A stretch of DNA of 16,205 bases from Gammaproteobacteria bacterium (GTDB taxonomy: Bacteria; Pseudomonadota; Gammaproteobacteria; Steroidobacterales; GCA-2729495): NCBI GenBank assembly GCA_023383735.1, contig JAHDYN010000007.1, forward strand, positions 1 to 16,205, in the 5' to 3' direction. A model generated the notes under the pieces. That model did not search any database, was not told the origin of the DNA, and saw only the letters and a program-made list of their open reading frames with translations. The position numbers and the translations under genes are program-made. Shown in pieces: positions 14,578-16,205 of this stretch; the stretch's first letter is position 1, and the number at the start of each line of letters is the position of its first letter.

Positions 14578-16205
14578 ATGTTCCGTGCATGGCAAGCCCT
14601 TGCCGGCAGTCTGGCGACGCTTGCCATTGCCGGCGCTGCAACCGCAGCCGACCGCAAAGCGCCTGACGAAGTCGTCGTCACCGCCACCCGCTATCCGGTG
14701 ACAGCCCTCGAACTGGCCGGCAACACCGCCCGCCTCGATACGGCGCGAATCGAGCTGCTGAACGCCAGCCATATATATGAGAGCGGCACCCAGCTGCCCG
14801 GCACCTGGATCACGCGCGGCAACGGCCAGGAAAGCATCACGGCGATCCGCTCACCGGTGCTGACCGGGCCCGGCTCCTGCGGCAGCTTCCTGTTCCTGGA
14901 AGACGGTCTCGCCGTGCGGCCGACCGGCTTCTGCAACGTCAACGAAACCTTCGAGATGCTGTCGGAACTGGCGAGCGCGATCGAAGTGATCCGCGGACCG
15001 GCATCGGCGCTCTATGGCTCGAATGCGGTGCACGGCACGCTGAACGTGCTGCTGCCGGATCCCGGGGCAGACCTCCTGCATGTCAGCGGCGAGGCAGGGC
15101 CCGACAGCTTCATGCGCGGCAAGCTGCTCTGGGGCCAGGGCGATGGCGATGGCGATGGTTCCGGCGCGGGCAGCGGCAACGGCCTGATCGGCGGCCTGCT
15201 CTACGATCACGATGAGGGCTTTCGCGACTCGGCCGGTTACAGCCAGGCCAAGGGCTTTCTGAAATACGGCACCGCCTTCGGCGGCGGCCAGCTCGACCTG
15301 GGCTTCAGTGGCACCCTGCTCGACCAGGACACCGCCGGCTTCATCTATGGCGAGAATGCCTACCGCGACGAAGCCCTGCGCCACACCAATGCCAACCCGG
15401 ATGCATATCGCCGGGCAAACAGCCAGCGTCTCAATGCCGGTTGGGAGCCGGACACGAACGATGCCGAAGACGGCTGGACCCTGCTCGGCTTTCTGCGCCG
15501 TTCGGAGATGGATTTTCTGCAGCACTTCCTGCCTGGCCAGCCGGTGGAAAAGAACGGGCAGACCAGCGGCGGCGCGACCCTGCTGCGTTATACGACACTC
15601 GGCCCGGCACGGATCACCGCCGGCTTCGATACCGAGATCGCCAACGGTTACCTGAAGGAGATCCAGTCCGCCGCCGAGACCGGCAACCCGCCGCGGCCGC
15701 AAGGCCGGCATTACGACTACGACGTCTGGCAGTATCTGGCCGCCGCCTATGCGCAGGCCGAACTGCCGCTGGACGAGCGCTGGACGCTGACCGGCGGCCT
15801 GCGTTACGAATGGCTGCGCTACGACTACGACAACCGGATGCTGGCCGGAAACACCCGCGACGATGGCACGGCCTGCACACCACCCTGCCTGTTCAACCGC
15901 CCCGCCGATCGCAACGATGACTACACGACCCTTGCACCGAACATCGGCCTGCTGTTCCGGGCGGATGCAGCCAACTCCTTCTACCTGACGCTGACCCGCG
16001 GCTTTCGCGCGCCGCAGGCCGCGGAACTCTATCGCCTGCAGGCGGGACAGAACGTCGCCGACCTCGATTCCGAAACCATCGACAGCATGGAACTCGGCTG
16101 GCACCACCGGACTGCGCATCTGGATGTGTCTGCTGCCGCATGTGCCATGCACAAGGATGACTACATCCTGCAGGACTCCAACCGCTACAACGTGAGCGAC
16201 GGCGA
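14578..16205 (+). CDS. TonB-dependent outer-membrane receptor (3' end beyond window)
   Basis: The first 542 codons of a TonB-dependent receptor, which moves large or scarce ligands across the outer membrane using TonB energy. It has a signal peptide (1-23, cut after ATA), a TonB-box-like stretch (DEVVVTATR, 30-38), a plug domain to about 160 (ending IEVIRGPASALYGSNAVHGTL, positions 135-155) and the start of the barrel (GGLRYEW, FYLTLTRGFRAPQAAELY). Cys101 and Cys119 in the plug (GSCGSF and GFCNVNE) probably form a disulfide that marks a receptor subgroup. An extracellular-loop-like run of Gly/Asp/Ser (188-202) comes from a GGCGAT microsatellite. The ATG at 14578 has only a weak ribosome site, consistent with coupling to the gene ending 12 bases upstream. 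The ligand cannot be deduced. Confidence 0.93.
   Translation, partial: MFRAWQALAGSLATLAIAGAATAADRKAPDEVVVTATRYPVTALELAGNTARLDTARIELLNASHIYESGTQLPGTWITRGNGQESITAIRSPVLTGPGSCGSFLFLEDGLAVRPTGFCNVNETFEMLSELASAIEVIRGPASALYGSNAVHGTLNVLLPDPGADLLHVSGEAGPDSFMRGKLLWGQGDGDGDGSGAGSGNGLIGGLLYDHDEGFRDSAGYSQAKGFLKYGTAFGGGQLDLGFSGTLLDQDTAGFIYGENAYRDEALRHTNANPDAYRRANSQRLNAGWEPDTNDAEDGWTLLGFLRRSEMDFLQHFLPGQPVEKNGQTSGGATLLRYTTLGPARITAGFDTEIANGYLKEIQSAAETGNPPRPQGRHYDYDVWQYLAAAYAQAELPLDERWTLTGGLRYEWLRYDYDNRMLAGNTRDDGTACTPPCLFNRPADRNDDYTTLAPNIGLLFRADAANSFYLTLTRGFRAPQAAELYRLQAGQNVADLDSETIDSMELGWHHRTAHLDVSAAACAMHKDDYILQDSNRYNVSDG
15139..15156 (+). repeat. GGCGAT hexanucleotide repeat (3 copies) in the TonB receptor
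   Basis: Three exact in-frame copies of GGCGAT encode Gly-Asp repeats at residues 188-193 of the receptor and run into a Gly/Ser stretch. Copy-number change would lengthen or shorten a loop without breaking the frame. Confidence 0.7.

Noticed and set aside
14851..16152. A 433-codon minus-strand frame opposite the TonB receptor
   Set aside because: The plus strand has a complete plug domain and barrel strands; the antisense product has no recognisable domain.

Overview
The window is a compact, GC-rich bacterial segment whose genes carry Gram-negative envelope features: a TonB-dependent receptor, a second outer-membrane barrel and several Sec signal peptides. Codon use and gene families suggest a proteobacterium, probably gamma or beta; I cannot place it more precisely. 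I see no rRNA, tRNA, CRISPR array, insertion sequence or phage gene.

Left part (1-4812). The 5' end of a secreted-protein gene runs off the left edge and diverges from a beta-carbonic anhydrase (can). Convergent with can, only 8 bases away, is a three-gene operon on the minus strand encoding a molybdenum hydroxylase in the order FAD subunit, 2Fe-2S subunit, molybdopterin subunit. The FAD subunit carries an extra four-cysteine insertion whose spacing (16, 8, 9 residues) is that of the [4Fe-4S] loop of 4-hydroxybenzoyl-CoA reductase. The complex therefore looks like a relative of HcrABC rather than an ordinary xanthine dehydrogenase, although its Mo-cofactor loops differ from the usual ones.

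Middle part (4813-7141). This holds a secreted SYLF-domain protein, a small secreted protein of unknown function and a Crp/Fnr-family regulator. The 298-base gap between the last two contains three dyads of the form TGTCR-N6-NGACA.

Right-centre part (7142-13881), minus strand. Gene order in the direction of transcription is a second Crp/Fnr regulator (paralogous to the first), a CHASE2 / class III nucleotide cyclase split by an apparent one-base frameshift, a 1106-residue FecR-TPR-outer-membrane-barrel fusion, and a small secreted protein, closed by a good intrinsic terminator. One TGTCA-N6-GGACA dyad lies just upstream of this regulator too. I infer an envelope-sensing unit: periplasmic CHASE2 input, cyclic-nucleotide output, a Crp protein that reads it, and a surface or periplasmic effector. 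The FecR-fusion gene changes base composition part-way through, which suggests a mosaic origin.

Right edge (13882-16205), plus strand. There is a sparse leader region, a doubtful small membrane peptide, an 82-residue hypothetical protein and a TonB-dependent receptor cut off by the window end.
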